Below are positions 1 through 7,048 of a DNA stretch of 64,000 nt, piece after piece. The stretch spans positions 124,001 to 188,000 of the forward strand of contig NZ_JBHSRI010000007.1 in NCBI RefSeq assembly GCF_042658845.1. The letters run 5' to 3'. The notes under the pieces were generated by a model. That model was given only the letters and a program-made list of their open reading frames with translations. It was not told where the DNA came from and searched no databases. Numbering within the stretch: the first letter of the stretch is position 1; each line of letters begins with the position of its first letter. A program made the translations under genes and the position numbers. This stretch comes from Paenisporosarcina macmurdoensis. GTDB lineage: Bacteria; Bacillota; Bacilli; Bacillales_A; Planococcaceae.

Positions 1-428
1 TAAAAGATTCGATTGCTGATATCTTCTTACAACAAATTTTAACTCGTCCAAGCGAATTTGATGTGGTTGCTACAATGAACTTGAACGGTGACTATATTTC
101 TGATGCACTTGCTGCTCAAGTTGGTGGTATCGGTATTGCTCCTGGAGCAAATATTAACTATTTAACTGGACATGCTATTTTTGAAGCTACTCACGGTACT
201 GCTCCTAAATACGCTGGTTTAGATAAAGTTAACCCTTCATCTGTCATTCTTTCAGGTGTCTTAATGCTTGAACATCTTGGTTGGACAGAAGCAGCTAAAT
301 TAGTAATGGACTCTATGGAGAAAACTATTTCTTCTAAAGTTGTAACTTACGATTTCGCTCGTTTAATGGACGGCGCTACTGAAGTGAAATGTTCAGAGTT
401 CGCTAACGAACTAATTAAAAATCTGTAA
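1..428 (+). CDS. icd: isocitrate dehydrogenase (NADP+), 3' part
   Basis: The window opens inside this gene; the reading frame is open from base 3 to the TAA at 426-428. The visible 141 residues are the C-terminal part of a dimeric NADP-dependent isocitrate dehydrogenase. They include the 'MNLNGDYISDALAAQVGG' stretch and the 'FEATHGTAPKYAG' nucleotide-binding segment typical of the family. The enzyme oxidises isocitrate to 2-oxoglutarate in the TCA cycle, in the cytoplasm. mdh follows on the same strand, the usual Bacillus order (citZ-icd-mdh), so co-transcription is likely. The start lies outside the window. Confidence 0.95.
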   Translation, partial: KDSIADIFLQQILTRPSEFDVVATMNLNGDYISDALAAQVGGIGIAPGANINYLTGHAIFEATHGTAPKYAGLDKVNPSSVILSGVLMLEHLGWTEAAKLVMDSMEKTISSKVVTYDFARLMDGATEVKCSEFANELIKNL

Positions 429-480
429 AACAAGTAAAAGTGTCTGATGTCATTCAAGATAGACATGATTTGGTTTTTAA

Positions 481-502
481 AAAGAGGGGTTAAACCCTCT
501 TT
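481..502 (+). terminator. icd-mdh intergenic hairpin
   Basis: AAAGAGGG (481-488) and CCCTCTTT (495-502) form a perfect 8-bp stem with a 6-nt loop. Only three T's end the stem, so it is a weak terminator at best. It may instead protect or attenuate the icd-mdh transcript. Confidence 0.45.
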
Positions 503-529
503 ACATAAGAACAAAGGGAGAGTTTTCTG

Positions 530-1468
530 ATGACAATGAAACGTAAAAAGATTTCAGTAATCGGTTCTGGTTTTACAGGTGCGACAACAGCATTCTTACT
601 AGCTCAAAAAGAATTAGGAGACGTTGTTTTAGTCGATATCCCACAAATGGAAAATCCAGCAAAAGGGAAAGCACTAGATATGTTAGAAGCAGCTCCTGTA
701 CAGGGGTTTGATGCAAACATTACTGGTACTTCTAACTATGAAGATACGAAAGACTCCGACATCGTAATCATCACAGCTGGTATTGCTCGTAAACCTGGTA
801 TGAGCCGTGACGATTTGGTTCAAACAAACCAAAAAGTTATGAAAATTGTTACAGCTGAAATCATTAAACATTCTCCGAATACAATCATCCTTGTATTAAC
901 AAATCCAGTTGATGCAATGTCTTACACTGTTTATAAAGAATCTGGTTTCCCGAAAGAGCGCGTAATTGGCCAATCGGGTGTACTTGATTCAGCACGTTTC
1001 CGTACATTTGTAGCACAAGAATTAAACTTGTCTGTTAAAGACATCACTGGTTTCGTTCTTGGTGGCCACGGTGACGATATGGTTCCTTTAGTACGTTACT
1101 CATACGCAGGTGGAATTCCTTTGGAAACATTAATTTCAAAAGAACGCTTAGCTGAAATTGTTGAGCGCACACGTAAAGGTGGAGCGGAAATAGTGAACCT
1201 TTTAGGTAACGGTTCAGCTTACTATGCACCTGCTGCTTCTTTAGTCGAAATGGCTGAAGCTATACTTAAAGATCAACGTCGTGTTTTGCCTACAATCGCT
1301 TACCTTGAAGGCGAATATGGTTTAGAAGGAATTTATCTTGGTGTTCCTACAATTTTAGGTGCTGGCGGGATTGAAAAAATCTTCGAACTTGATTTAACTG
1401 AAGCTGAAAAAGCTGAGTTAGACAAATCAGCAGAATCAGTCCGCAACGTCTTGAAAATTTTAGCTTAA
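530..1468 (+). CDS. mdh: malate dehydrogenase (NAD+)
   Basis: 312 residues, the usual length for Bacillus-type (LDH-like) malate dehydrogenase, which oxidises malate to oxaloacetate in the TCA cycle. The N-terminus shows the Rossmann motif 'VIGSGFTGATTAF'. The catalytic His is at about residue 180 in 'LGGHGDDMVPLVRYS', and the substrate-binding Arg loop 'GIARKPGMSRDDL' is present. The start ATG at 530 sits about 8 nt after AAAGGGAGA; a second Met two codons later is possible. The gene lies 101 nt behind icd with a hairpin between them. A structured-looking spacer and a strong terminator follow. Confidence 0.97.
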   Translation: MTMKRKKISVIGSGFTGATTAFLLAQKELGDVVLVDIPQMENPAKGKALDMLEAAPVQGFDANITGTSNYEDTKDSDIVIITAGIARKPGMSRDDLVQTNQKVMKIVTAEIIKHSPNTIILVLTNPVDAMSYTVYKESGFPKERVIGQSGVLDSARFRTFVAQELNLSVKDITGFVLGGHGDDMVPLVRYSYAGGIPLETLISKERLAEIVERTRKGGAEIVNLLGNGSAYYAPAASLVEMAEAILKDQRRVLPTIAYLEGEYGLEGIYLGVPTILGAGGIEKIFELDLTEAEKAELDKSAESVRNVLKILA

Positions 1469-1480
1469 GATTCGAAAGCT

Positions 1481-1589
1481 ATAAACGCTACATCCATGTA
1501 CTCCTACAACTGAGGTTACTCGAAGTAAAAATGCAGTGCTAATAAATTTCGCATCGCACGTTATGTAGGATCAAGTGGAAAGCGTTTAT
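1481..1589 (+). other. nested inverted repeats downstream of mdh
   Basis: Outer arms ATAAACGCT (1481-1489) and AGCGTTTAT (1581-1589) pair over 9 bp. Inside them TCCTACA (1502-1508) and TGTAGGA (1564-1570) pair over 7 bp. The internal loop is 12 nt on one side and 10 nt on the other. This could be a folded mdh 3' UTR or a small RNA that ends at the terminator at 1611. I do not recognise it as a known RNA family. Confidence 0.4.
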
Positions 1590-1610
1590 CGCTTGAAATA
1601 GTTTTTAGAA

Positions 1611-1642
1611 AATCGAGCAGGAAATCCCTGCTCGATTTTTTT
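1611..1642 (+). terminator. rho-independent terminator after mdh
   Basis: AATCGAGCAGG (1611-1621) pairs with CCTGCTCGATT (1627-1637) over 11 bp around a 5-nt loop. A T-run follows. It closes the icd-mdh unit. Confidence 0.92.
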
Positions 1643-1691
1643 TGTACTTATTGATACTATGAAGGTAGAACATGAACAGGGGGGACATCTG

Positions 1692-2168
1692 ATGCTACTC
1701 GGAAAGAAACGTAAACTAGGCCGAAAAGTCGAAGATATGTCAGTGGGAGAAAAGTTGAAACTGACTGAGAAAATCGAAGATAAGGATTTACTTTTATATT
1801 TAGGATTAACGAATGATGGCAACCCATTGTATATTCAACATGATTTTGCTTCGCAAACTGTCTATGAAAAACCAATTGTTCCGGCTATTATGCTTACTGG
1901 TATCGTAACCTCAGCCATTTCAAAATACTTACCAGGACCTGGTTCACATATTGTTGAACAGCATTTGAAATTCCCAAAACCTGTGTATCACTACGCAACT
2001 ATTGATTTCCTACTACAAGTTATTTCTGTAGATGTTGAAAAGAACTTGGTAGAAATAGAAGTACTTGCAACGAACGAAGCTGGTGAAAGTGTGATCGAAG
2101 GGAAAATCACATCAACTCCGCCTCGTTTAGAAAATCACCTAACATCTCAATCAATGGATAATTTCTAA
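1692..2168 (+). CDS. MaoC-like hotdog-fold protein
   Basis: 158 residues, start ATG at 1692 behind a strong AGGGGGG ribosome site at 1678-1684. An upstream in-frame ATG at 1659 has no such site. Residues about 40-75 resemble the MaoC/R-hydratase signature, which normally reads D-x-N-P-L-H-x-D. Here it reads D-G-N-P-L-Y-I-Q, so the catalytic His and the second Asp are replaced. The rest, with 'KPIVPAIMLTGIV' and 'HLKFPKPVYHYATIDF', fits a hotdog (R)-specific enoyl-CoA hydratase-like domain. The position between mdh and phoP is recurrent in relatives as I recall. Enoyl-CoA hydratase activity is doubtful; a binding role is possible. Function is not known. Confidence 0.75.
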   Translation: MLLGKKRKLGRKVEDMSVGEKLKLTEKIEDKDLLLYLGLTNDGNPLYIQHDFASQTVYEKPIVPAIMLTGIVTSAISKYLPGPGSHIVEQHLKFPKPVYHYATIDFLLQVISVDVEKNLVEIEVLATNEAGESVIEGKITSTPPRLENHLTSQSMDNF

Positions 2169-2221
2169 TTAGCTCATTCGGTTTAAGATGGGGGTTTTAA
2201 ATCGATTGTGGAGGCAAAAAC

Positions 2222-2935
2222 ATGACAAAGAAAATTCTCGTAGTGGATGATGAAAGCTCAATCGTAACATTACTTCAATATAACTTGGAGCAAGCTGGTT
2301 TCAGTGTTGTAACAGCTAGCGACGGGCTCGAAGGTTACAATGCTGTTATAGAAGAAAAACCTGATCTCATTGTCCTCGACTTAATGCTTCCTAAAATGGA
2401 TGGTATGGAAGTTTGTAAAGCATTGCGTCAAGAGAAAATCAATACACCGATCATTATGCTGACTGCGAAAGACGATGAGTTTGATAAAGTGTTAGGACTT
2501 GAATTAGGTGCGGACGACTATATGACGAAACCATTTAGTCCTAGAGAAGTGACGGCACGTATTAAAGCTGTACTAAGAAGATCTACAGTAGCAATCGAAG
2601 AGGCACCTCTAAAAGCACAAGATCAGTCTTTTGAATTTGGTTCATTACGTGTTTATCCAGATCGTTTTGAAGTGTTTTTCCGAGATGAAGCGCTAGACTT
2701 TACACCGAAAGAATTTGAATTACTTGTCTACTTAATGGAAAATAAAAATCGTGTCCTTACACGAGATCAGCTATTAAGTGCCGTTTGGAACTATGATTTT
2801 GCAGGAGATACACGAATTGTCGATGTTCACATTAGTCATTTAAGAGACAAAATTGAAGATAATAGTCGCAAACCGATCTTCATTAAAACAATTCGAGGTC
2901 TAGGGTACAAATTTGAGGAGCCAAAAGTGGTATGA
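2222..2935 (+). CDS. phoP: phosphate response regulator PhoP (OmpR family)
   Basis: 237 residues: receiver domain at about 4-118 and winged-helix DNA-binding domain at about 140-232. The acidic pair is D9/D10, the phospho-acceptor is D53 in 'IVLDLMLPKMDG', with T81 and K103 ('MTKPFSP') completing the receiver site. The C-terminal 'RIVDVHISHLRDKIED...TIRGLGYKF' is the OmpR/PhoB recognition-helix region. The start has GTGGAGG 8 nt upstream. The stop overlaps the phoR start by 4 nt, so the two are translationally coupled. A tandem Pho box lies just behind phoR. Assignment to PhoP, rather than another OmpR regulator, rests on synteny (mdh upstream, polA downstream) and similarity. Confidence 0.92.
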   Translation: MTKKILVVDDESSIVTLLQYNLEQAGFSVVTASDGLEGYNAVIEEKPDLIVLDLMLPKMDGMEVCKALRQEKINTPIIMLTAKDDEFDKVLGLELGADDYMTKPFSPREVTARIKAVLRRSTVAIEEAPLKAQDQSFEFGSLRVYPDRFEVFFRDEALDFTPKEFELLVYLMENKNRVLTRDQLLSAVWNYDFAGDTRIVDVHISHLRDKIEDNSRKPIFIKTIRGLGYKFEEPKVV

Positions 2936-4476
2936 AATCACTTCAAGGAAAATTAGTCATGGCCTTTACGTTATTAGTGGGTTCGATTTTAGCTGGCTTA
3001 GGCATTATTTTAAGTCAGCTTTTTCCTGTCTATGTGGAAGAATCAGTGCGTTCAAATGCTGTTGGAAAAATTGATGAAATCTCGTTGATTGTCGAGCAAT
3101 CAAATATCACCTTAACTGGTGATCAAAAGGATGAGATTACAGACGTCCTGTCTAATGACCGTTCAGGTAGTGATTTTTATGACATACGACAACAACTATG
3201 GAAAGTATTATTGATTGTGTTACTAAGTGCTTTTGCCATTACAATCATGCTTTCGTATCGACTGACAAAGCGCTATGCACAACCGATTGATAACGTGACG
3301 GAAGTCGCCATAGAACTCGCTAAAGGCAATTTCAGAGCGCGAGCGTATGAAGATGATTCATCAACAACTGCTCAACTAAGTACTTCAATTAATGTACTTG
3401 CTCGAAATTTACAAGAATTATTTAAAGTTCGTGAAATGGAAAAGGAACGCTTAAAAACGCTCATTGAAAATATGGGTAGTGCATTAATGATGATTGACCG
3501 AGATGGTCAGATTAGCATAGTAAATAAGCCATTTGTAGACCAATTTGATTTTAGTGCGGAAGAAGTGCAAAACCAATTATTTAAAAGCGTAGGGTTACCT
3601 GAAGAACTTAAAAAGTTCATTGACTATGTCTTTTTAATGGAATCCTCTTCCCGTAAGCAATTAACCCTTGAAATTCAACAAGAACTGCATCATATGGAAG
3701 TTTACGGTGCACCAGTCATTGGGGAACATGGACGATGGTTGGGCGTAGTAATTGTCATGCATGATATTTCAGATTTGGTACGACTTGAACAAATTCGAAA
3801 AGATTTTGTAGCGAATGTGTCTCATGAACTCCGTACGCCTATCACATCAATTAAAGGGTTCTCTGAAACACTGATTGATGGAGCTATGAAAGATGAGAAG
3901 ACCTTGCTAAGCTTTTTAGAAATTATCTATAAAGAAAGCAATCGATTACAAATGTTAATTGAAGATTTACTCGAACTTTCGAAAATTGAGCAACATGGTT
4001 TTTCTGTAGCGTTCTCTAAAACGAATTTGCGCGAAGTCATGTTACGTGCTGCTGAAATGACAAGTCCAAGATTAGATGGCAAAAATATGATGTTTGTTTC
4101 CAATATGGAGCGCGATGTAGTGGTTGATGGAGACATGAACCGTTTAATTCAGGTAGTCATGAATTTATTAACAAACGCTATCACTTATTCTCCAGAAAAC
4201 ACATCTGTCCATTTGTCCCTTCATGAGAGCGATACACATGGTATCATCATTATTCGCGATGAAGGAATAGGGATGGATAAAAAAGAGATTCCTCGAATAT
4301 TTGAACGTTTTTACCGTATTGACCGTGCGAGAAGTCGAAATTCTGGTGGTACTGGTCTTGGTCTTGCAATAGTAAAGCATTTAATTGATGCACATAATGG
4401 ACGAATTTTTGTTGAAAGTGAGCCAGGAATAGGAACACAATTTAAAATCTTGATTCCTAAAAAACAAGCAACTTAA
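2932..4476 (+). CDS. phoR: phosphate sensor histidine kinase PhoR
   Basis: 514 residues in an inner-membrane kinase layout. TM1 is at about 8-32, a short outside loop at about 33-89, and TM2 at about 90-109. A HAMP region and a PAS domain follow (about 175-285). The phosphorylated His298 lies in 'VSHELRTPITSIKGF'. The ATPase boxes are 'NLLTNAITYSP' (N), 'DEGIGM' (G1) and 'GGTGLGLAI' (G2). The outside loop of roughly 55 residues is much shorter than the PAS-type outer domain of B. subtilis PhoR (579 residues), so the outer domain is reduced. It overlaps phoP by ATGA. It should phosphorylate PhoP when phosphate is scarce. Confidence 0.92.
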   Translation: MKSLQGKLVMAFTLLVGSILAGLGIILSQLFPVYVEESVRSNAVGKIDEISLIVEQSNITLTGDQKDEITDVLSNDRSGSDFYDIRQQLWKVLLIVLLSAFAITIMLSYRLTKRYAQPIDNVTEVAIELAKGNFRARAYEDDSSTTAQLSTSINVLARNLQELFKVREMEKERLKTLIENMGSALMMIDRDGQISIVNKPFVDQFDFSAEEVQNQLFKSVGLPEELKKFIDYVFLMESSSRKQLTLEIQQELHHMEVYGAPVIGEHGRWLGVVIVMHDISDLVRLEQIRKDFVANVSHELRTPITSIKGFSETLIDGAMKDEKTLLSFLEIIYKESNRLQMLIEDLLELSKIEQHGFSVAFSKTNLREVMLRAAEMTSPRLDGKNMMFVSNMERDVVVDGDMNRLIQVVMNLLTNAITYSPENTSVHLSLHESDTHGIIIIRDEGIGMDKKEIPRIFERFYRIDRARSRNSGGTGLGLAIVKHLIDAHNGRIFVESEPGIGTQFKILIPKKQAT

Positions 4477-4530
4477 CATGTTCTTTACATGTCCTTCATA
4501 GTAGGTTCATAGTGCTTTGTTAAGATACTA
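4473..4530 (+). promoter_or_regulatory. tandem Pho box with a promoter-like -10, no gene behind it
   Basis: Four hexamers lie exactly 11 bp apart: TTAACA (4473-4478), TTTACA (4484-4489), TTCATA (4495-4500) and TTCATA (4506-4511). A poor fifth, TTGTTA, is at 4517-4522. This matches the known Bacillus PhoP box (TT-A/T/C-ACA repeats with 4-6 bp gaps). A -10-like TAAGAT/GATACT follows at 4521-4529. Transcription from it would meet the terminator at 4551-4598 within about 60 nt. The first hexamer overlaps the phoR stop region. The promoter is inferred; the repeats are seen directly. Confidence 0.7.
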
Positions 4531-4550
4531 ATGAAACCCCCTTAAACCGC

Positions 4551-4598
4551 ATGAAATGAAAAAAGAGTTCTCATATGAGGACTCTTTTTTCATTTCAT
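4551..4598. terminator. long perfect hairpin terminator after phoR
   Basis: The 18-bp arms at 4551-4568 and 4581-4598 are exact complements, and the 12-nt loop contains the palindrome CTCATATGAG. Both arms carry A/T runs, so it can work in either direction. Confidence 0.88.
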
Positions 4599-4702
4599 AT
4601 AAAATAATAAGGTATAAAGATATCCCTTTTATTATGATTATTGAAACTTTTCTACTAGCATAAACGTATCAACATTTAGAGATTAGAAAAGGGGATACAT
4701 AG

Positions 4703-5662
4703 ATGAGTATAAAACGAATATTAACTATTACAGCTTTAGCTATAGTTGGAGTCATTGCTCTTATTGCTATATTTACATCGTGGTACACGGTTGACGAATC
4801 TGAACAAGCGGTCGTCATCACCTTTGGTAAAGCAGAGGAACCCATTTTAGAGTCGGGTTTGCATTTTAAACTGCCTTGGCCAATGCAAAAAGTAGAAATC
4901 TTATCGAAGGAAACATTTAGTTTGCAATTTGGTTATAAACAATCAGCAGACGGTGAAATTGTGTCCTACGATAACGAAACAAAAATGATCACTGGGGATG
5001 AAAACATTGTATTAACAGATTTAGTTGTACAATGGAAAATCACTGATCCTGGAAAGTACTTATTTAATGCAGAAGCTCCTCAAGAAATCTTACATGATGC
5101 GACTTCTGCCTCTATTCGCTCCATTATAGGTAGTTCTTTGATAGATGAAGCTCTGACATCTGGAAAAGCAGATATTGAAGCACAAACAAGAGACTTACTA
5201 GCAACACTTATTGAGAAATATGATATTGGGATCTCAATTTTAGGCGTTAAACTGCAAGACGTGGAATTGCCAAATGCCGAAGTTCGCTCAGCGTTTACGG
5301 CCGTTACAGATGCACGTGAAACAAAAAACACGAAAACGAATGAAGCAGAAAAATATAAAAACCAACGTGAAAGTGAAGCAATTGGTGAAGTCTCAGCCAT
5401 TAATTCACGCGCTGAAGGTCAACGAACGGCTCGTATCCAACAAGCAACTGGTGAAGTTGCTGTGTTTGAAAAACTCTATGCAGAGTATCGAAACAATCAA
5501 GAAATTACAAGACAACGACTTGTCATTGAAACACTAGAATCAGTATTGCCAAATGCACAAATTTACATCATGAATGATTCAGGTGAAACGGTGAAGTATT
5601 TACCTCTACAACAGCCTGCACCAGTTCCACCCGTCACTACTGAGAAAGAAGGCGGAAGCTGA
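4703..5662 (+). CDS. hflK: FtsH protease modulator HflK (SPFH/band 7 family)
   Basis: 319 residues with one N-terminal membrane helix at about 5-27. A band-7/SPFH domain follows ('DESEQAVVITFGKAEEPILESGLHFKLPWP', through about 210), then a charged coiled-coil helix at about 215-275 and a Pro-rich tail. HflK pairs with HflC to form a large membrane ring around the FtsH protease. The start ATG has AAAAGGGGA 8 nt upstream. Its TGA shares one base with the hflC ATG (TGATG), so the two are coupled. The HflK versus HflC naming follows gene order and the 'LPWP' motif. The pair sits where related genomes often carry phosphate-transport genes (from memory). Confidence 0.9.
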   Translation: MSIKRILTITALAIVGVIALIAIFTSWYTVDESEQAVVITFGKAEEPILESGLHFKLPWPMQKVEILSKETFSLQFGYKQSADGEIVSYDNETKMITGDENIVLTDLVVQWKITDPGKYLFNAEAPQEILHDATSASIRSIIGSSLIDEALTSGKADIEAQTRDLLATLIEKYDIGISILGVKLQDVELPNAEVRSAFTAVTDARETKNTKTNEAEKYKNQRESEAIGEVSAINSRAEGQRTARIQQATGEVAVFEKLYAEYRNNQEITRQRLVIETLESVLPNAQIYIMNDSGETVKYLPLQQPAPVPPVTTEKEGGS

Positions 5663-6654
5663 TGGATCAAAACAATCAAAATAACAAAAACCCATTCGAA
5701 AGCTTAGAGCAAAGGTTTAATGCTCAGTTTAAAAAGAGTAATAAAGTGCCTAAAACAAGAGAACCATTAAATCTGAAAAAGCATATAAAAACGATCATTA
5801 CATTTACTATCATTTTTGCTGCATTACTTATTTTATTAGCAAATGTTTATGTGGTAAAAGAAAATGAATATAGAGTCGTCCGTCAATTTGGTGAAGTCGT
5901 GGATATTCGAACTGATGCTGGTATTTATATGAAAATCCCGTTTGTCCAAAGTGTAACGACATTGCCACGCTATCAAATGACTTACAACGTTTCAGAAGCT
6001 GAGATTAACACGAAGGATAAAAAGCGAATAATTATTGACAACTATGCCGTTTGGCGCATTACGGATCCAAAAGATATGATCACCAATGCAGGAACGCTAA
6101 TAAGTGCAGAAGCAAGAATGGAAGAGTTCATTTATTCAGTCGTTCGAACTGAGCTTGGTCAACTAGACTATGACGAAATCATAAATGACGAAAATACCTC
6201 AAGAGGTAGTTTAAACGATCGGGTTACTGCTCGAGTAAATGAATTATTGAAAGCGGACAACTATGGGATTGAAGTAATCGATGTTCGTATGAAGCGTACA
6301 GACCTACCTCCAGAAAACGAGCAATCTGTTTATACACGCATGATTTCAGAGCGCCAATCGATTGCACAAAAGTATTTATCTGAAGGGGATGCAGACAAAC
6401 GAACAATCGAAGCTTCGACAGATCGTAAAGTTCAAGAATTGATTGCAATCGCTAAAAAGGATGCATCGATTATTACAGCAGACGGTGAATCTCAAGCTGC
6501 AAAAATTTATAACAAATCGTTTTCAAAAGATCCAGAGTTTTATGCTCTTTATCGAACACTAGAATCGTATAAGAAGACTATCGGTGAAGATACGATGATT
6601 ATATTACCTTCTGATTCTCCGTACGCAAAAATTCTATCAGGCTATTTAGAATAG
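5662..6654 (+). CDS. hflC: FtsH protease modulator HflC (SPFH/band 7 family)
   Basis: 330 residues. A charged N-terminal stretch of about 40 residues precedes one membrane helix at about 40-63. The SPFH domain starts at 'VVKENEYRVVRQFGEVVDI', and the Ala/Glu/Lys-rich helix 'MISERQSIAQKYLSEGDADK' follows. The 'ERQ..A......G' pattern is typical of HflC. It overlaps hflK by one base, so the HflK:HflC ratio is probably set by coupled translation. A terminator follows at 6666. Expected role: partner of HflK in the membrane-bound FtsH complex. Confidence 0.9.
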   Translation: MDQNNQNNKNPFESLEQRFNAQFKKSNKVPKTREPLNLKKHIKTIITFTIIFAALLILLANVYVVKENEYRVVRQFGEVVDIRTDAGIYMKIPFVQSVTTLPRYQMTYNVSEAEINTKDKKRIIIDNYAVWRITDPKDMITNAGTLISAEARMEEFIYSVVRTELGQLDYDEIINDENTSRGSLNDRVTARVNELLKADNYGIEVIDVRMKRTDLPPENEQSVYTRMISERQSIAQKYLSEGDADKRTIEASTDRKVQELIAIAKKDASIITADGESQAAKIYNKSFSKDPEFYALYRTLESYKKTIGEDTMIILPSDSPYAKILSGYLE

Positions 6655-6665
6655 CAAACAGAAAG

Positions 6666-6695
6666 GAAGCATCTCATAATGAGGTGCTTCTTTTA
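6666..6695 (+). terminator. terminator after hflC
   Basis: GAAGCATCTCA (6666-6676) and TGAGGTGCTTC (6680-6690) form an 11-bp stem with a 3-nt loop, followed by TTTT. Confidence 0.88.
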
Positions 6696-6701
6696 TTTAG
6701 G

Positions 6702-6730
6702 CAACAAGTATGTGGTTTTCATACTTGTTG
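6702..6730. repeat. 11-bp inverted repeat downstream of hflC
   Basis: CAACAAGTATG (6702-6712) and CATACTTGTTG (6720-6730) are perfect complements with a 7-nt loop and no T-run. It lies right behind the hflC terminator. The remainder of the gap, 6731-6967, holds no gene or clear signal that I can see. Confidence 0.5.
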
Positions 6731-6967
6731 TCCCATTCGGAACGTGCGGCTAGAGCAAATGTACGATAAACAATAGTGTAGGTAAAAAACTTATTTTGGA
6801 GTGATTCCAACTTGAAGCGAGATTTTTCAAACTTGGACCCCGAAAATTACAACTTAGCGACCACTCACCTCAAATATACCGCTTTAAGAATGAAGTTTTC
6901 AGCAAGTGATGTATAACTCATCCTATTCCATCTAGTCTCACCTCTTAGAAGTTAGTCGTAGCAAGGG

Positions 6968-7025
6968 ACGTCATTTTCTTTTCATCTACCTTACATGGTA
7001 ATATGAAGGGAGATGACGTTTTTTT
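6968..7025 (+). terminator. terminator-like hairpin just upstream of polA
   Basis: ACGTCAT (6968-6974) and ATGACGT (7013-7019) close a longer imperfect stem that contains TTCAT/ATGAA and TACC/GGTA. A run of seven T's ends at 7025. Only 23 nt separate it from the polA start codon, so it looks more like an attenuator of polA than a plain gene end. Confidence 0.65.
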
Positions 7026-7048
7026 ATGCGTAGAGGAGTGGAAAAGTT

